64,000 nt of DNA from Burkholderia cepacia GG4 (GTDB lineage Bacteria; Pseudomonadota; Gammaproteobacteria; Burkholderiales; Burkholderiaceae): positions 682,001 through 746,000 of the forward strand of contig NC_018514.1 in the NCBI RefSeq assembly GCF_000292915.1, given 5' to 3'. Of this stretch, positions 24,823-33,502 are shown piece by piece. The position numbers and the translations under genes are program-made. The notes under the pieces are model-generated. The model was not told the origin of the DNA. It made no database searches and saw only the letters and a program-made list of their open reading frames with translations. How positions within the stretch are numbered: the first letter of the stretch is position 1; each line of letters starts with the position of its first letter.

Positions 24823-26328
24823 ATGAAAGACCGAGTTCAACGGCAGCGCCACGGCGTGCGCAGCGGGTGGCGTCGTATTGCGACAGCATTGCTGGCGGTG
24901 GGGATCCTCGGCACCGGCCAGCTTGCGTTCGCGCAAGCGGGGCAGGGTGCAGGCGCGGCGCCGACGGCGTCCGGGTCGGCCGATGCCGCGCTGATCGAGA
25001 AGGGCCACCAGCTTGCGGTGGCGGCCGACTGCATGGCATGCCACACCGCAGTGGGCAGCGGCGAGCCATTCGCGGGCGGCTACGGGATCGCGTCCCCGAT
25101 GGGCACGATCTATTCGAGCAACATCACGCCGTCGAAGACGGCGGGGATCGGCGACTACACGGAAGCGCAGTTCGGCAAAGCGCTGCGCGAGGGTATCCGC
25201 GCGGATGGCCAGCACCTGTACCCGGCGATGCCGTATACGTCGTACAGCGGCCTGACCGACGCAGACGTGCACGCGCTCTACGCGTACTTCATGCAGGGCG
25301 TGAAGCCCGTCGACAAGCGTGCGCCGGTCACGGATCTGCCGTTCCCGTTCGGCATCCGCACGTCGATGTCGGTGTGGAACATGATGTTCCTGAAGGACAC
25401 CCGCTTCGTGCCGGATCCCGCGCATGACGCAGAGTGGAACCACGGTGCGTATCTGTCGAACGTGCTCGCGCACTGCAGCGCGTGCCACACGCCGCGCAAC
25501 TTCCTGATGGCCGAGGATTTCAGCCGTAACCTGGGCGGGGCGCAGCTCGGCTCGTGGTACGCGCCGAACATCACGTCCGATCCGGTGAGCGGGATCGGCG
25601 CGTGGACCGACGCGGAGCTGGTTTCGTATCTGAAGACGGGCCGTGCACCCGGCAAGAACCAGGCGGCTGGCCCGATGGCGGAAGCGGTGCAGAACAGCCT
25701 GCAGTATCTGCCGGACGCGGATCTGAAGGCGATCGTCACCTATCTGCGCAGCACGAAGCCGATTCGCGACGCAGCGGAGCAGAAGCCGGCGTTCAGCCAC
25801 GGCACGGCGGTCAGCGCCGAGGAGACGCTGCGCGGCACGTCGGCGCTCAATTCGAACGGCACGCTGACGTCCGGCGAAGCGCTCTTCAGCGGCTACTGCG
25901 CGAGCTGTCACCGCGTGGACGGCTCGGGCAGCCCGAGCCAGGCGTATCCGTCGCTGTCGAGCAACACCGCAACGGGCGCGCGCAATCCGTCGAACCTGAT
26001 CTCGGCGATCCTGTACGGCGTCGATCGCGAAGCCGGCGGCGAGCACGTGCTGATGCCGAGCTTTGGCGAGGGCTCGTACGTGCAGTCGCTGAAGGACGAC
26101 CAGATCGCCGCGATCGCGAACTACGTGCTTACGCAGTACGGTAACGCGGACGCGAAGGTGACGGCCGACGACGTGGCGGTCGCGCGCCGCGGCGGTCCGC
26201 AGCCGCTGCTCGCGCGGATGCAGCCGCTGATGCTGCCGGGCATCGTGATCGGCGTGCTCGTGGTCGTGCTGCTGATCGTGTTCGGCCTGTCGCGGCGTCG
26301 CGCCGGCGGCAACGCGAAGCGCGCATGA
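24823..26328 (+). CDS. Three-haem cytochrome c subunit of the FAD dehydrogenase, 501 aa
   Basis: A signal peptide ends near residue 38 (AFA-QAGQ). Three haem c sites follow: CMACH at 70-74, CSACH at 218-222 and CASCH at 359-363. A C-terminal membrane anchor spans about 471-490, then Arg-rich cytosolic residues. This is the electron-transfer subunit that takes electrons from the flavoprotein to ubiquinone. It is longer than the roughly 425-residue glucose dehydrogenase cytochrome, mainly through the N-terminal spacer and the C-terminal anchor. Its ATG is 4 bp after the flavoprotein stop. Confidence 0.9.
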   Translation: MKDRVQRQRHGVRSGWRRIATALLAVGILGTGQLAFAQAGQGAGAAPTASGSADAALIEKGHQLAVAADCMACHTAVGSGEPFAGGYGIASPMGTIYSSNITPSKTAGIGDYTEAQFGKALREGIRADGQHLYPAMPYTSYSGLTDADVHALYAYFMQGVKPVDKRAPVTDLPFPFGIRTSMSVWNMMFLKDTRFVPDPAHDAEWNHGAYLSNVLAHCSACHTPRNFLMAEDFSRNLGGAQLGSWYAPNITSDPVSGIGAWTDAELVSYLKTGRAPGKNQAAGPMAEAVQNSLQYLPDADLKAIVTYLRSTKPIRDAAEQKPAFSHGTAVSAEETLRGTSALNSNGTLTSGEALFSGYCASCHRVDGSGSPSQAYPSLSSNTATGARNPSNLISAILYGVDREAGGEHVLMPSFGEGSYVQSLKDDQIAAIANYVLTQYGNADAKVTADDVAVARRGGPQPLLARMQPLMLPGIVIGVLVVVLLIVFGLSRRRAGGNAKRA

Positions 26329-26462
26329 CGATGGTGACGGCGGGTGGGGAGCGCGTGTCTTTTGGCGGCACGCGCGTCCGAAGGGCGCTTCATGCGCTTG
26401 CTTCGACGCCCGCCAGCCGTCGCCATGTTCCGAACAAGCTTTACGTTTTCAGGATTGCTATC

Positions 26463-26978
26463 GTGCTAGTGCGATCGTTCAAACTCATTCTGCTCAGTGC
26501 AACGATGGCCGTTGCAACGGGCGCGCAAGCCCAAGCAAGCGCTCCGGCCAACGTCCCGGAAAATCTTCCTTACAGCACGCCCTATGGCGCGCCGATCACC
26601 CTGGCTCAGGCGCGCCGGGTCATCGATGCTGCCGAGGCGGAAGCACGGCGGCGAAACTGGCAGTACGCCATTGCTGTCGTCGATAGCGGCGGCAACCTTG
26701 TATCGTGCGACAAGATGGACGATACACAACTGGCGTCGCTTCAAATTGCAGAGGCGAAGGCGCAGGCTTCAGTGCGGTTTCGACGGGCAACCAAGGCCAT
26801 GCAGGATGCCGTCAACGGTGGTTCACCCGGGACGCTGAGCATTCCGGGCATCCTCGCTGGCGAAGGGGGCGTGCCGATTATTGTTGGCGGGAAACTGATC
26901 GGCGCAATCGGCACGAGTGGCGGTGCAGGCGTCCAGGATAGCGTTATCGCGGCAGCAGGCGCGGCAGCGATAAAGTGA
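26463..26978 (+). CDS. GlcG/HbpS-family exported protein, 171 aa
   Basis: The GlcG-like domain (DUF336/HbpS) runs from about residue 40, with ITLAQARRVIDAAEAEARR, IAVVDSGGNLVSCDKMD and the closing GKLIGAIGTSGGAG typical of the family. The N-terminus RSFKLILLSATMAVATGAQA is a signal peptide. I choose GTG at 26463, with CAGGA upstream; GTG at 26469 is also possible, and no ATG fits between the signal and the previous gene. Members bind haem or assist oxidative metabolism, and they often accompany alcohol or aldehyde oxidation genes. It follows the cytochrome gene after 134 bp and precedes a terminator. Confidence 0.75.
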   Translation: MLVRSFKLILLSATMAVATGAQAQASAPANVPENLPYSTPYGAPITLAQARRVIDAAEAEARRRNWQYAIAVVDSGGNLVSCDKMDDTQLASLQIAEAKAQASVRFRRATKAMQDAVNGGSPGTLSIPGILAGEGGVPIIVGGKLIGAIGTSGGAGVQDSVIAAAGAAAIK

Positions 26979-27036
26979 GCGGGTGTCGTATCGCAGTGGA
27001 AAGGCGGTAACGACAAGCCTGACCTGGTACGACCGT

Positions 27037-27061
27037 GTCGTGCAGCGCGGTGCTGCACGAC
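27037..27061 (+). terminator. Rho-independent terminator after the dehydrogenase operon
   Basis: GTCGTGCAGC and GCTGCACGAC pair perfectly over 10 bp around the loop GCGGT, followed by a short T-run (TTTGG). It lies 58 bp after the GlcG-like stop. Confidence 0.6.
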
Positions 27062-27249
27062 TTTGGCGGCAGGTCGGCGGCGCTGCGCAACGCAAGCTAA
27101 CTGCTGACCGCTGTACCGGCCAATCAGCAGGCAACGCCGCAAACGTTTGCGGGTTGGTTGCCAAGAACTTTGATCTGTCCCCGTCCATATCTTAGTATTC
27201 GGTAATCGCGCCGCGCACGTGCGCGCAAGCTTGGATACCAAGGAGACAC

Positions 27250-28728
27250 ATGCAACCCAGGTCGGCTGCTCCCTATACCATCGTGGTGATCGGCATCGTG
27301 ATCGCCTGCGCACTAGTGGGTCTGTGCGTGCTGCAGCTGTTCCAGAGCCGCCACGACGCGCTCGAGCGCGCCAGCGAAGCCTCCCGCAATCTCGGCCTGA
27401 TTGCCGAGCGGGACATCGAACGCAATTTCGAGCTGTACGACCTGTCCTTGCAGGCGGTAATCAAAGGCCTGCAACGCCACGACGTCATGGCTGCCGAGCC
27501 GGCCATGCGGCGCGCCGTGCTGTTCGACAACGCGATGACGGCGCAATTTCTCGGCTCGATGCTGGTGCTCGATGCCGACGGCAACATCGTCCTGGATTCG
27601 GCCAGCGACGTGCCGCGCCACGGCAATTTCGGCGATCGCAAGTACTTCACCGTCCACCGCGACAATCCGGATGCGGGGCTTTATATCAGTGTCCCGTTCT
27701 CGTCGCGCTTGCGCGGCGGCTCGCTGAGCATCGCGCTCACCCGGCGCCTCTCGAACCCGGACGGTTCGTTTGCCGGCGTCGTGGTCATTGCGATCAACCT
27801 CGAGTATTTCCATCAGCTGTTTGCCGGCCTGTCACTGGGGCAGCACGGTTCGATTTCGCTGATCGGCAACGACGGCATCATGGTGATGCGCCAGCCGTAC
27901 GATATCCACACCATTGGTCGCGACATCAGCCGGGCCGCGACCTTCCGGCGCTTCCAGGCCGCGCCGGAGGGGACGTTCTCGGAAACGGCGTCGATCGACG
28001 GGGTGCGCCGTCTCTATTACTTCAGGCACCTGCCGAAGCTGCCGCTGATCATCATGGTCGCCAAAGCGGAGGAGGACATCTATGCCGCGTGGCGGCACCG
28101 CGCCGTGACGATCGGCGCGCTGGTGGCGACGTTCGGCGCCGCGTTCATTACGGTCTCCGTCATGCTTGGCTCGCAACTCCGGCGTCGCATGCGCGCCGAG
28201 TCGGAACTGATGTTGCTGGCACGCACCGACGGTCTCACTGGCCTGAACAATCGCCGCAGCTTCGGGGAAGTGCTGGATCGAGAATGGCGTCGTGCACGGC
28301 GCGCGCGATCGGTTTTCTCGTTGTTGTTCGTCGATGTCGACCGCTTCAAGGCCTACAACGATACCTACGGCCACCAGGCCGGAGACGACGCGCTGACCGC
28401 GGTCGCACGCTGTATCGGCGAGAACATCCGCCGGCCGGTCGATACCGCGGCCCGTTACGGCGGCGAGGAGTTCGTCGTGCTGCTTCCCGATACACCGCAG
28501 ACCGGAGCCGCCCAGATTGCCGAGCGAATTCGCGCGGCGATCGACGAACTCGCGCTTGAGCACGCCGGCAGCGAGTACGGGCGTGTGACAGCCAGTATCG
28601 GCCTGGCGAGCTGGACGCCCGACCAGGATGGAGAGGCGGGCGCCGTGATCAAGGCTGCCGACGAGGCGCTGTACTACGCGAAGGCGACCGGCCGGAACAA
28701 GGTCGCCACCGTTCAGGCCCCGGCGTGA
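27250..28728 (+). CDS. Membrane-anchored diguanylate cyclase with periplasmic Cache-like sensor, 492 aa
   Basis: This protein makes cyclic di-GMP. One membrane helix (about residues 9-30) leads into a periplasmic region to about 280 that looks like a PDC/dCache sensor (VLDADGNIVLDSAS and the REYF-like RKYFTVH). A second helix follows at about 285-308, then the GGDEF domain. The active site is RYGGEEF (GGEEF at 404-408). The product-inhibition site RPVD at 395-398 stands the canonical five residues before it, so feedback control by c-di-GMP is expected. CAAGGAGACAC precedes the ATG. The signal sensed is unknown; the neighbour is a periplasmic sugar-oxidation operon. Confidence 0.9.
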   Translation: MQPRSAAPYTIVVIGIVIACALVGLCVLQLFQSRHDALERASEASRNLGLIAERDIERNFELYDLSLQAVIKGLQRHDVMAAEPAMRRAVLFDNAMTAQFLGSMLVLDADGNIVLDSASDVPRHGNFGDRKYFTVHRDNPDAGLYISVPFSSRLRGGSLSIALTRRLSNPDGSFAGVVVIAINLEYFHQLFAGLSLGQHGSISLIGNDGIMVMRQPYDIHTIGRDISRAATFRRFQAAPEGTFSETASIDGVRRLYYFRHLPKLPLIIMVAKAEEDIYAAWRHRAVTIGALVATFGAAFITVSVMLGSQLRRRMRAESELMLLARTDGLTGLNNRRSFGEVLDREWRRARRARSVFSLLFVDVDRFKAYNDTYGHQAGDDALTAVARCIGENIRRPVDTAARYGGEEFVVLLPDTPQTGAAQIAERIRAAIDELALEHAGSEYGRVTASIGLASWTPDQDGEAGAVIKAADEALYYAKATGRNKVATVQAPA

Positions 28729-28949
28729 CGCCGGTCACAGAACGTCATCGCAGGTCGCGCGACTGGCCCGGGGCTCCGATGGGGACGTGTCGCGAACAGC
28801 CAGGTTGACCGTCCGCTGTACCGAGGCGCCGGTGAATCGATAACGCAGAAATCCGCGATTGCCATGCGCGCTGCTGTCAAGCGAATGCGGCCGGCAACTT
28901 TATGACGCACAACGCATAATTAATCGATTTATATCGTTTGGGATAACCG

Positions 28950-29507
28950 GATCGAGAGAACAGAACAATCGCATTTTTCCTGCCGTCGATCCTGTCGCAG
29001 TTTCTCGGCGCGGGCGTGTTCGAGACGATCGCGGCGTCGCTCGCGCTGAACGTGCTGTTCGCGTTCAGCGGCGGTCTGCTCGGCATGCGTCTCGCGTATC
29101 GATACCCGTCGCGCCATGTCGCGATCGCCGGTTTCGCGCTGCAATTCGTCGCGCTCGTCGCACTCGCGCTGACAGGGCATCCGCATGGTGCGCTCGCGGT
29201 CGGCGTCGTGCTGCTGATGCTCGGCACCTGGTTGTTCGCCGAAGGCTTCGGGCCGGGCGCGCAGATGATGATCTATCCGACGTTGTCTTACCCGGCGGCG
29301 ATCCGCGGCACCGGCGTCGGCTTCGGGCGCTCGCTGTGCGGCATCGGCCAAGCGATTGCGCTGTTCGTGCTGCCGATCCTGCAAGCGCGCCTCGGCACCG
29401 GCATGTTCTGGGTCGTCGCGGTCAGTGCGGCCACGCCGATCGTGTTTCTGTTGATCGTTCGTCATGACCCGACCGCGCGCGATATCGATGACGAGGCGGC
29501 CGCGTGA
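28950..29507 (+). pseudogene. C-terminal half of an MFS sugar-type transporter
   Basis: After a stop at 28944 the frame reads on from 28950 with TIAFFLPSILSQFLGAG, a sequence from the middle of a transporter's seventh helix. It continues through five further membrane helices to a normal C-terminus at 29507. No start codon with a binding site precedes TIAFF; the GTG at 29016 falls inside a helix. The N-terminal six helices are missing, so the gene is truncated and presumably dead. The break lies only 220 bp after the diguanylate cyclase gene. Confidence 0.75.
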
Positions 29508-29612
29508 GCGTGGGTCCAGCCGGAACCCGCAAACAAGTTCGCCGCGATGCCGGCCTTCGCGCTACAGTGGTCGACATCCGCCTTCAGACGAAGGCCGATC
29601 CGAGGCCGAACC

Positions 29613-29945
29613 ATGCAACTTCAAACCGGCAACCTGTTCAGTATCGAAGGCGCGCGCGGCGCCGACGAGCGAATCGACGTGCTCGTTGCGGGGGCGCACC
29701 TGAACGTCGAGCGGATCGTGTCGCTGGGGCACACGAGTCCCGACGGGTTCTGGTATGACGACTCGCGCGCCGAATGGGTGGTGCTGCTGTCTGGCGCGGC
29801 GGTGCTCGAGTTCGAAGCGGACGCGACGCTGCACGACATGCGTCCCGGCGACTACGTTCTGATCGAACGGCATTGCCGGCATCGTGTCGCGTGGACGCAT
29901 CCCGACGAGCCGAGCGTCTGGCTCGCGATCTATTACGATCGCTGA
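29613..29945 (+). CDS. Cupin-domain protein, 110 aa
   Basis: This is a single small beta-barrel cupin. The first cupin motif region reads TSPDGFWYDDSRAEWVVLLSG near residues 42-63 and the second is MRPGDYVLIERHCRHRVAWT near 75-94. The typical metal ligands are partly kept (the His in RHCRHRV), while the usual HxH of motif 1 is absent, so metal binding may be altered. The ATG at 29613 follows GAGG; 22 upstream in-frame residues are not convincing. There is no signal peptide. Its role is unknown; it follows a dead transporter gene by 105 bp. Confidence 0.75.
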   Translation: MQLQTGNLFSIEGARGADERIDVLVAGAHLNVERIVSLGHTSPDGFWYDDSRAEWVVLLSGAAVLEFEADATLHDMRPGDYVLIERHCRHRVAWTHPDEPSVWLAIYYDR

Positions 29946-30180
29946 CTTGCGCGGGGCACCGGTCTATCCGCGCCCCACGCAAGGCATCGTGGTCGCCATG
30001 GCGTAGCAGGGGGCGGAGGTGGCGCTCGTCGATCTGGCCGTTACCGCCGTGTCGTCGCAGCGGTCCGCGCGGCGCGCTTGCGCGACTCGTGCCGCTGTCG
30101 ACGGTCGGTGCAGGCCGGTTGCGCGCAATCCGGCCCTATCGCAGAGCCGGTCAATCCTTTCGCGCCCGCGACCTCACCGG

Positions 30181-30807
30181 TCAACGCACGGGCTTCGCCG
30201 AGGCCAGCAAGCTGCGCAGGAACACCATGATCATGTGCCCGATCGGCACCTCGGACAGGATCGACTGTTGCAGCGACAGCCCTTGCGAGAGCCCCATGAA
30301 CGACACGGCCAGGACGGTCGGCGATTCGGGCGGCGCTTTCTTGCATCGGGCGAAAATCTGTTCGATGCAATAGGCGAGGCCGTCGCGGTGGGTGTCCAGC
30401 AACGCCTGCGATGCACGCGCAAAAGCGGGATTGCGACGCCCCTGAAGCTTGAACTCGACACCTAGCACCGACCACTCGGGCTCGGCATCGACCGTCCGTG
30501 ACCACGCTTCCAGCGCATCCAGTATGTCGTCCCCGGACGCGGACGGGTCGCTCAGCGCCCGGGCGATGTCGGCCACTTGCGTCGTCGAGCGCTCCCGCAT
30601 CAGTTCGACGAACAACGCTTCCTTGCTCGCGAAATTCGAATAGAACGCGCCCTGCGTGTAGCCGGCCTCGGCCGCGATATCCCTGAGCGACGTGGCGCCG
30701 AAACCGCGCTCGACAAACAGCCGCTTCGCCGCGGCAAGCAAATGTGCGCGGGTCTGCAGTCGACTTTCTTCGCGGGTCAGCCGCGGGGGACGGGGCGCCA
30801 TGTTCAT
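30181..30807 (-). CDS. TetR-family transcriptional regulator, 208 aa
   Basis: The N-terminal helix-turn-helix (about residues 15-62) contains LLAAAKRLFVERGFGATSLR and AAEAGYTQGAFYSNFASKEA, a textbook TetR DNA-binding domain. The C-terminal half is a helical ligand pocket of unknown specificity. Two nearly identical 14-bp palindromes lie 11 and 57 bp upstream of its start and are likely its own operators. No efflux or enzyme gene is directly divergent; the next plus-strand gene is H-NS-like, 310 bp away. The regulator may control itself and a distant target. Confidence 0.87.
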   Translation of the reverse strand: MNMAPRPPRLTREESRLQTRAHLLAAAKRLFVERGFGATSLRDIAAEAGYTQGAFYSNFASKEALFVELMRERSTTQVADIARALSDPSASGDDILDALEAWSRTVDAEPEWSVLGVEFKLQGRRNPAFARASQALLDTHRDGLAYCIEQIFARCKKAPPESPTVLAVSFMGLSQGLSLQQSILSEVPIGHMIMVFLRSLLASAKPVR

Positions 30808-30817
30808 GGGCGGAAGG

Positions 30818-30831
30818 ATATCAGTTGATAT
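30818..30831. promoter_or_regulatory. TetR operator candidate, proximal copy
   Basis: ATATCAGTTGATAT is a palindrome with arms ATATCA and TGATAT, 11 bp before the TetR start codon. A second copy lies at 30864-30877. Confidence 0.6.
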
Positions 30832-30863
30832 TTGAGATGGATACCATTACGATTGAGTTTCAA

Positions 30864-30877
30864 ATATCACTTGATAT
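30864..30877. promoter_or_regulatory. TetR operator candidate, distal copy
   Basis: ATATCACTTGATAT has the same arms as the proximal copy and differs in one central base. The centres are 46 bp apart, about four and a half helical turns. Confidence 0.6.
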
Positions 30878-31116
30878 GTGAAACGCGGCCGCGATTGTGC
30901 CGCTGAATGCCCGCAACGGGCGGGCACCGGGCAGGCGATCGTATCCGCACGGGGTCGTCGTTTCGGCGTCGATGTGCCGCGCATGACTGGCATCCGGTAC
31001 ACCGGGTTGACCGCGTGCCGATCAAGTGAATGCGCCCGCATGGGGCGTGGTGAAACAGTCTATTAGTCATGCGAATCATGTCGATTCGCATGCGGGTGCG
31101 TGGCGGGAAGCAGAAG

Positions 31117-31452
31117 ATGAGCGTGAGCAAGACCTACGCGCAGCTCGTTGTGGAGCTGGCCGAACTGGACGAGGAAATCGAGCGTGCCCGCGCCCGCGAA
31201 CGCATCGAAGCGATCGCGAAGGTTCACGCGCTGATGGACACCTATGCGATCAAGCATCGCGACCTGGTCGGCCGTAACGGCCGCCGGGGCTCGTACGTCG
31301 TGAAAGCCCTGCCGGTGCGCTATCGCGATCCGGCGAGCGGCAAGGAATGGAGCGGGCGCGGCAACGCGCCGCTCTGGATCCGGGGCAAGGACCGCCGTCA
31401 GTTCGTCGTATGCAAGCCCCCGTCGATCGGCAAGAAGACCAGAAGGGGTTGA
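31117..31452 (+). CDS. H-NS-like nucleoid protein, 111 aa
   Basis: The N-terminal coiled coil for oligomerisation covers about residues 5-45 (ELAELDEEIERARARERIE). A basic linker follows, then the H-NS C-terminal DNA-binding core with YRDPASGKEWSGRG and APLWI. Length and layout fit the H-NS-like proteins of Burkholderia, of which several paralogues usually exist. The ATG at 31117 has AGCAGAAG upstream; 16 upstream in-frame residues are excluded. It may silence AT-rich acquired DNA such as the nearby rearranged regions; that is inference. Confidence 0.85.
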   Translation: MSVSKTYAQLVVELAELDEEIERARARERIEAIAKVHALMDTYAIKHRDLVGRNGRRGSYVVKALPVRYRDPASGKEWSGRGNAPLWIRGKDRRQFVVCKPPSIGKKTRRG

Positions 31453-31498
31453 CGGAGCATGGGGGGGCGCGGCGCGCGGCGCCGCCAGGTGCGTGGGT

Positions 31499-32257
31499 TT
31501 ATCCACGCCCGACGAACGGCATCGTGGTCGCCATGATCGTCATGTTCAGGATGTTCGTATCCAGCGGAAGATTTGCCATCTGCACGACCGCGTTCGCGAC
31601 ATGCGTGACGTCCATGCGTGCCTCGGGGGCCATCCGCCCGTCGGCCTGCAGCACGCCGTCCGTCATCCGCTCCGTCAGCGAGGTCGCCGCATTGCCGATG
31701 TCGATCTGGCTGCACGCGATGTTGTAGGTGCGGCCGTCGAGCGCGAGCGACTTGGTGATGCCGGCCACCGCATGCTTGGTGGCCGTGTACGCGATCGTAT
31801 TCGGGCGCGGCGTATAGGCGGAGATCGAGCCGTTGTTGATGATGCGGCCACCTTGCGGCGTTTGCGCTTTCATCAGGCGCCACGCTGCCCGCGCACACAG
31901 AAAGACGCCCGTCAGGTTCGTCGCGACGACGTCGTTCCACACGCCGAATTCGTATTCGTCGAGCGGAACGGCCGGCGCATTGCGGCCGGCATTGTTGAAG
32001 AGGACATCCAGCCGGCCGAACTGCTCGGCGATCCGCGAGAATGCGTGTTCGACCGACGCTTCGTCGGTGACGTCAGCCCGGAACGTGTGCGCGTCGCCGT
32101 GGGCCGTGGTGATCGCCTCGCGGGTTTCACGCAACGATGCTTCGTTGCGCCCGATCAGCGCGACGGTAAATCCCGCGTTGGCGAGTGCGATGGCCGCGGC
32201 ACGACCGATGCCGGAGCCGGCGCCCGTGACGGCTGCGAATTTCTGCGAGACAGACAT
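31499..32257 (-). CDS. Short-chain dehydrogenase/reductase, 252 aa
   Basis: This is a classical SDR. The cofactor motif TGAGSGIG is at residues 11-18, and NNAG marks the central strand at about 85. The catalytic Ser is in [10 protein letters not shown], with Tyr and Lys in YTATKHA. An Arg after strand 2 (IGRNEASL) suggests NADP preference. The start at 32257 has AGGGA upstream. It converges with the H-NS-like gene, 46 bp apart. The substrate is unknown; the LysR gene upstream faces the same way and is separated by 117 bp. Confidence 0.85.
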   Translation of the reverse strand: MSVSQKFAAVTGAGSGIGRAAAIALANAGFTVALIGRNEASLRETREAITTAHGDAHTFRADVTDEASVEHAFSRIAEQFGRLDVLFNNAGRNAPAVPLDEYEFGVWNDVVATNLTGVFLCARAAWRLMKAQTPQGGRIINNGSISAYTPRPNTIAYTATKHAVAGITKSLALDGRTYNIACSQIDIGNAATSLTERMTDGVLQADGRMAPEARMDVTHVANAVVQMANLPLDTNILNMTIMATTMPFVGRG

Positions 32258-32374
32258 GGCTTGATTCCCTGCTGGTTGGATGACGGGATGAGGCAAGAGG
32301 ACGGGTTCGACGTACGTCGTGCGCCGGTTCACGCGACATCGTACCGCGCCCCCCGGGCTTGGCGACGCGCGCGA

Positions 32375-33319
32375 CTATTTCTTCCGCGCGGGCGCGGCCT
32401 TCCGTCCGCGTGTCTCCGTCTCCGCGAACAGGTCGACCACGACCTCCCGCAACCATCGATTCCCTTCGTCCTGGTTGACCCGCGTATGCCACAGCATATG
32501 AATCGGCGCGCCCGGCAGCGTGACCGGCAACGCCCGCCAGCTTAGTGAAAACGGCGCGGCAAGTTGCAGCGCGAGATGCTCCGGCACGGTCGCGATCAGG
32601 TCGGTGCGCTGCAGGATATAGCCGACGCTCATGAAATGCGGCACCGTCAGCCGCACCCGGCGCTTCACGCGGCGCCGCTTCAGCCACTCGTCCACCTGCC
32701 CGTGACCGGTGCCGGCGGACACCACGACCAGGTGTTCGGCCTCCCGCCATGCGTCGACCGTCAGCGGCGCCTCCTCGAGCGGATGCCCGCGCCGGAACAG
32801 GCACACGTACCGCTGATCGAACAGCCGGCGTTGATAGAACCCGCCCTGCAGCTGCGGCAGCAGCCCGATCGCGAGATCGACGCGGCCGCCGGCCATCTCG
32901 TCGGCGAGGTTGACGCTCGTGTTGCGCACCGTATTGAGCGCGATGCCCGGCGCCGCGCGCGACAGGTGTTCGAGCAGCGCGGGCAGGAACACGACTTCGC
33001 CGATATCGGTCATCCCGATCGTCATCGTGCGGGTGGCGCGCAGCGGATCGAAACCGGTCGCGGGATTGAGCGCGGCATGCAGCGTCGACAGCGCCTGCGC
33101 AACCGGTTCGGCCAGCCGCAATGCGAACGGCGTCGGGACCACGCCGCCCGGCCCGCGCACGAACAGCGGATCGCCGAGCCGACGGCGCAGCTTCGCCAGC
33201 GCGTTGCTGACGCCCGGCTGGCTCATGTTCATCTGCTCGGCGACGGTCGACACGCGCCGCTCCTGCATCAGCCGCTGGAACAGCAGCAACAGGTTGAGGT
33301 CGATTTCGCTCAGTTCCAT
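32375..33319 (-). CDS. LysR-family regulator, 314 aa
   Basis: The N-terminal winged helix-turn-helix (about residues 5-65) has VSTVAEQMNMSQPGVSNALA, followed by the two-lobed LysR substrate-binding domain to about residue 295. The C-terminal tail is basic (RGRKAAPARKK). Its sequence, with FMSVGYILQRTDLIATVPEHLA, fits the NahR/NodD branch of LysR regulators. It is divergent from a salicylate-hydroxylase-like monooxygenase 184 bp away, which is the likely target and whose aromatic substrate is the likely inducer. The ATG at 33319 is chosen because the upstream frame is not HTH-like. Confidence 0.87.
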   Translation of the reverse strand: MELSEIDLNLLLLFQRLMQERRVSTVAEQMNMSQPGVSNALAKLRRRLGDPLFVRGPGGVVPTPFALRLAEPVAQALSTLHAALNPATGFDPLRATRTMTIGMTDIGEVVFLPALLEHLSRAAPGIALNTVRNTSVNLADEMAGGRVDLAIGLLPQLQGGFYQRRLFDQRYVCLFRRGHPLEEAPLTVDAWREAEHLVVVSAGTGHGQVDEWLKRRRVKRRVRLTVPHFMSVGYILQRTDLIATVPEHLALQLAAPFSLSWRALPVTLPGAPIHMLWHTRVNQDEGNRWLREVVVDLFAETETRGRKAAPARKK

Positions 33320-33502
33320 GGTTCGGCGGTGCCTCCGATCATTCCGTTCAGTGATGAAGCAGATTCCATTCATTTTATTGTGGGATGACGGTCCGCTGCT
33401 GACAATACCGATACGGCGCAGGCATTCGACAGGCGCGCTGAGCAGGCCACGCGCGCCGCGGCCTCGATTACTCAAGATCTGAACCTCGGAGACACATTCA
33501 TC

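Noticed and set aside
28729..28949. Search for the missing N-terminal half of the MFS transporter
   Set aside because: No frame before 28950 reads as membrane helices, so the half is absent rather than shifted by one base.
33350..33380. An ATTCCA half-site near the LysR/monooxygenase promoter, considered as a sixth IclR site
   Set aside because: There is no TGGAAT partner at the right spacing, and the neighbouring regulator is a LysR protein.
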